Part shown: positions 23,235 through 25,278 of the stretch, piece after piece
Layout of the letters: every line of letters starts with the position of its first letter
How positions within the stretch are numbered: the first letter of the stretch is position 1
NCBI GenBank assembly: GCA_036939355.1
Contig: JALLAP010000035.1
Coordinates: 1 to 25,278, forward strand
From: Thalassiosira profunda
Taxonomy: Eukaryota > Bacillariophyta > Thalassiosirophyceae > Thalassiosirales > Thalassiosiraceae
Direction of reading: 5' to 3'
DNA: 25,278 bases
Position numbers and translations under genes: made by a program
The notes under the pieces: model-generated
Told to the model about the DNA's origin: nothing
The model's database searches: none
The model's input: only the letters and a program-made list of their open reading frames with translations

Positions 23235-24938
23235 ATGCATCGTCTGGCGAGCTCGGCGGCGGCGGCGGGCCTGCGGCGTCGTTCGCGGCGTATGATAATG
23301 CTGGCCGCGTCCTCGCCTCGCCTTGACGGTGACACCTCGCTCACATGCACCTTGCGTCGACCGCGTCCAACCGCCGACCCATCACCGCCCCTGCGCCTTC
23401 AAACTGCGCCATTCTCATCCAGCAGCGATGATGCAGCGCCATTGGAGAAGTCTCTCGCGAAAAAGCCCGGTTTGATTGCAAGAATCCGACACGTGATGCG
23501 GACCCTCTTTGGGTACAACGACGACACGCCGCGGGGCATCCAGGAGCGGAGGGATACGTACTGGATCGTCCTGGCGATTGCTCATCGCAAATTGAGGATG
23601 GAGAAGCAGCAATCGGCCTCTTGGCGGGACGAATCGAAAGAGCAGCTGCAGGAGCTGATGGAAGAGGCGGCAGCGCACCTCGATGACAAGACGGATATCA
23701 ACAACATGCCTCTCAGCAAGTTGCGGGGCGAGGTGCAAACATGCCTCGAACCGCAAATTGGCAACATGCTAACCGTCGCACAGGATGTCGAAGGTCAGAT
23801 GAGATATTGGCACGGCGTTGAGAACGAGGACGACGAGGACTACGAGCTTACCGCGAGGGAAGAGCAGGAATACAAGGCAATTCTGCTGAAGGAGTATGAG
23901 AGCGTGTGCCAATTGCTTCAAACGGCGGCAGATGAGAATGACAAGAAGAGGAGAACGTCCAATCCAGTGCCTTTCTATGAAATGAAGAAGAGCGCCATCG
24001 AAACATTGCTCACTTACTTTGATTGGTGGCCGGAAGGGCCAATTGTGCCAGAGAAGGCAGCGAACGTCGATGCGGAGTACGTGGATCCGTTTGGCTTCTC
24101 TCCCAACAAGTCTGATGATATACTGGGGCCAATGAGATATTACCATGCGAGGAATCTGGCACGATCCGCATTGGTTCGACAAGCAGAGAGCACTGGAAGT
24201 GACAGCGGTGGGGATGGCAGCATGCAGCAACCCAGCAGCTACCACGCCCTCTCCACCTACAAATCAACAGTGCCAAACGCCGGCCGCGGCGTGTTTGTGG
24301 ACGGCTTCGCCCCTGCTGGGACACTTCTCGCGTTTATACCAGGCAAGGTGTGGCCAAAGGAGCACCTCCTCTCGGCGTCGCTCCAGACGCAGATGCAATT
24401 CTCGGAGAACGATCCGCGGCATCAATTATCAATAAGATACGATGACATACTGATCGATTCGCGACAGAGCCCGTATACGGTCGTGAGGAACGCGTGGGCG
24501 TTGGGGCACATCGTGAATCATCCTCCGGCGCCAAGCAAAGTCCTGTCGAACCAAACGAGTGCAAGGGCAAAGAACGAAAACGAGGACGGCGAAAGTGACC
24601 CTGAGACCATTGTGCATCCTGATTACGGACCCAATTGCATCACCGTACCAATCAACTTTACGAAGCAAATGCTCGAGAAGCACGAGGGTCTGAGCGATTA
24701 CCTTGCCAACGAGTACGAGATGCCACCAAAAGACTATGCGAAGAATGCGCTCGACAGCCACCACATTGCCATGCACGGAGTGGGTCTCGTGGCACTGAGG
24801 GATGTCAAGGACGAGGAATTGTTTTACGACTACCGATTGAGTCCGGATAAAGATTCCAAGGGAGGAGGTTATCCAAGCTGGTATCACGTGTGGGACGAGG
24901 AGGCAATGCACAATCGATGGGATGCCGGAGGTCCCTGA
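23235..24938 (+). CDS. SET-domain protein, SETD9-like
   Basis: The ATG at 23235 gives 567 residues. The N-terminus is basic and Ala/Arg/Ser-rich, as in organelle presequences (mitochondrial or plastid, unresolved). Residues 75-290 are helical and charged. A segment YVDPFGFSPNKSDDILGPMRYYHARNLARSALVR precedes the SET core (about 345-545): GRGVFVDGFAPAGTLLAFIPGKVW, IRYDDILIDSR, ALGHIVNHPP, GPNCITVPINF and GVGLVALRDVKDEELFYDYRL. The order and the YDDILID, VALRD and EELF-Y-Y segments resemble animal SETD9 more than histone-methylating SET families. SET proteins move methyl groups from S-adenosylmethionine to protein lysines; the SETD9 substrate is not known. The usual NHxxxPNC motif is split by an acidic insert. 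It is divergent from gene 15 and convergent with gene 17 (110 bp). Confidence 0.85.
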   Translation: MHRLASSAAAAGLRRRSRRMIMLAASSPRLDGDTSLTCTLRRPRPTADPSPPLRLQTAPFSSSSDDAAPLEKSLAKKPGLIARIRHVMRTLFGYNDDTPRGIQERRDTYWIVLAIAHRKLRMEKQQSASWRDESKEQLQELMEEAAAHLDDKTDINNMPLSKLRGEVQTCLEPQIGNMLTVAQDVEGQMRYWHGVENEDDEDYELTAREEQEYKAILLKEYESVCQLLQTAADENDKKRRTSNPVPFYEMKKSAIETLLTYFDWWPEGPIVPEKAANVDAEYVDPFGFSPNKSDDILGPMRYYHARNLARSALVRQAESTGSDSGGDGSMQQPSSYHALSTYKSTVPNAGRGVFVDGFAPAGTLLAFIPGKVWPKEHLLSASLQTQMQFSENDPRHQLSIRYDDILIDSRQSPYTVVRNAWALGHIVNHPPAPSKVLSNQTSARAKNENEDGESDPETIVHPDYGPNCITVPINFTKQMLEKHEGLSDYLANEYEMPPKDYAKNALDSHHIAMHGVGLVALRDVKDEELFYDYRLSPDKDSKGGGYPSWYHVWDEEAMHNRWDAGGP

Positions 24939-25048
24939 TGAGCTGTTGCATGTTGCCAGCGATGGCAATCCGGGATTAACGCTTTACTTCACTTTTCGCA
25001 CTCCCACATTCATATCTGACGTATATCTCAAAACTCCTTCTCGGGTTC

Positions 25049-25278
25049 CTATCTGACTGGCTCCTCATCTTCAACTGGCGGCGTCGGCGACGATATAAAG
25101 CCAAACGGCGGAAGGGGTGGGGGCGTGAGAGGCTTTGGCGCCGCGGTAGGGTACGCAGTCTTCGGCTGCGCTCCGAACGTCGGGCTCTGCGTGGGATCGT
25201 TCAGCACCACCGACCCATCTGCTGGCAAGGTGAACTTGGTGATGTTCAGCTCCCCGAATTGCCCGTCGCTCTCGTGAA
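25049..25278 (-). CDS. C-terminal part of an unknown protein, cut by right edge
   Basis: A minus-strand frame enters at the right edge and ends at TAG (complement of 25049-25051), giving 75 C-terminal residues with no start in the window. It begins HESDGQFGELNITKFTLPADGS, then runs into a Pro/Thr/Ala-rich tail (PKPLTPPPLPPFGF) and an acidic end (PPVEDEEPVR). The codon pattern and convergence with gene 16 support a real gene. The family is not recognised; the Pro-rich tail could bind SH3- or WW-type domains. Confidence 0.6.
   Translation of the reverse strand, partial: HESDGQFGELNITKFTLPADGSVVLNDPTQSPTFGAQPKTAYPTAAPKPLTPPPLPPFGFISSPTPPVEDEEPVR

Noticed and set aside
22917..23240. N-terminal extension of the GAT protein
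   Set aside because: The open frame overlaps the start of the SET gene, has no VHS-like sequence, and its first Met lies in the divergent gene's coding region.
1..25278. Prokaryotic, phage or mobile-element content, defence systems or CRISPR
   Set aside because: Genes are spliced or eukaryote-specific, strands alternate with promoters between genes, and no transposase, integrase, terminal repeat or spacer array is visible.

Overview
The window is eukaryotic nuclear DNA, most likely from an ochrophyte alga and probably a diatom. Four things support this. Several proteins carry bipartite plastid presequences with an A|F cleavage motif (clearest in the VKOR protein, A-A-F-A-P). There is a helicase-associated (HA) repeat protein of a type abundant in diatoms. 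There are two ribonuclease-inhibitor-type LRR proteins. Where introns can be read they are short (71-96 nt) GT-AG introns. The genus cannot be fixed from sequence alone.

I support 17 protein-coding genes, most with a single exon, in this order: (1) a low-complexity Ser/Ala/Pro protein, minus, running off the left edge through a splice donor; (2) a small two-exon unknown, plus; (3) a plastid DUF2358/SnoaL-like protein, minus; (4) an LRR protein, plus; (5) a FHA-RING E3 ligase candidate, minus; (6) a NOM1/Sgd1-like nucleolar MIF4G-MA3 protein, plus; (7) a five-exon HA-domain protein with a 22-nt microexon, minus; (8) a six-TM voltage-gated-type cation channel, plus; (9) a Lys-rich nucleolar-type protein, minus; (10) a neutral sphingomyelinase-like phosphodiesterase, minus; (11) a plastid VKOR-thioredoxin fusion, plus; (12) a coiled-coil protein with a Tat-type thylakoid-lumen presequence, plus; (13) a second LRR protein, minus; (14) a sulfotransferase-like type II membrane protein, plus; (15) a GAT-domain trafficking adaptor, minus; (16) a SETD9-like SET-domain protein, plus; (17) the C-terminal end of an unknown protein, minus, cut by the right edge.

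The genes almost strictly alternate in strand, giving divergent promoters of about 0.2-0.5 kb and convergent 3' ends 37-111 bp apart. Genes 12 and 13 are each interrupted by the same kind of assembly fault: an exact 72-nt duplication flanking a single n. Collapsing each duplication restores one open frame. These are not biological frameshifts.

I see no operon, mobile element, CRISPR array, rRNA or tRNA, and nothing that amounts to a new multi-gene system. The most interesting individual items are the channel's non-canonical pore (T-G-Q-G), the 22-nt microexon, the tandem duplication inside the NOM1-like N-terminus, the SET domain with a split catalytic motif, and the VKOR-Trx gene lying next to a predicted lumenal Tat substrate.
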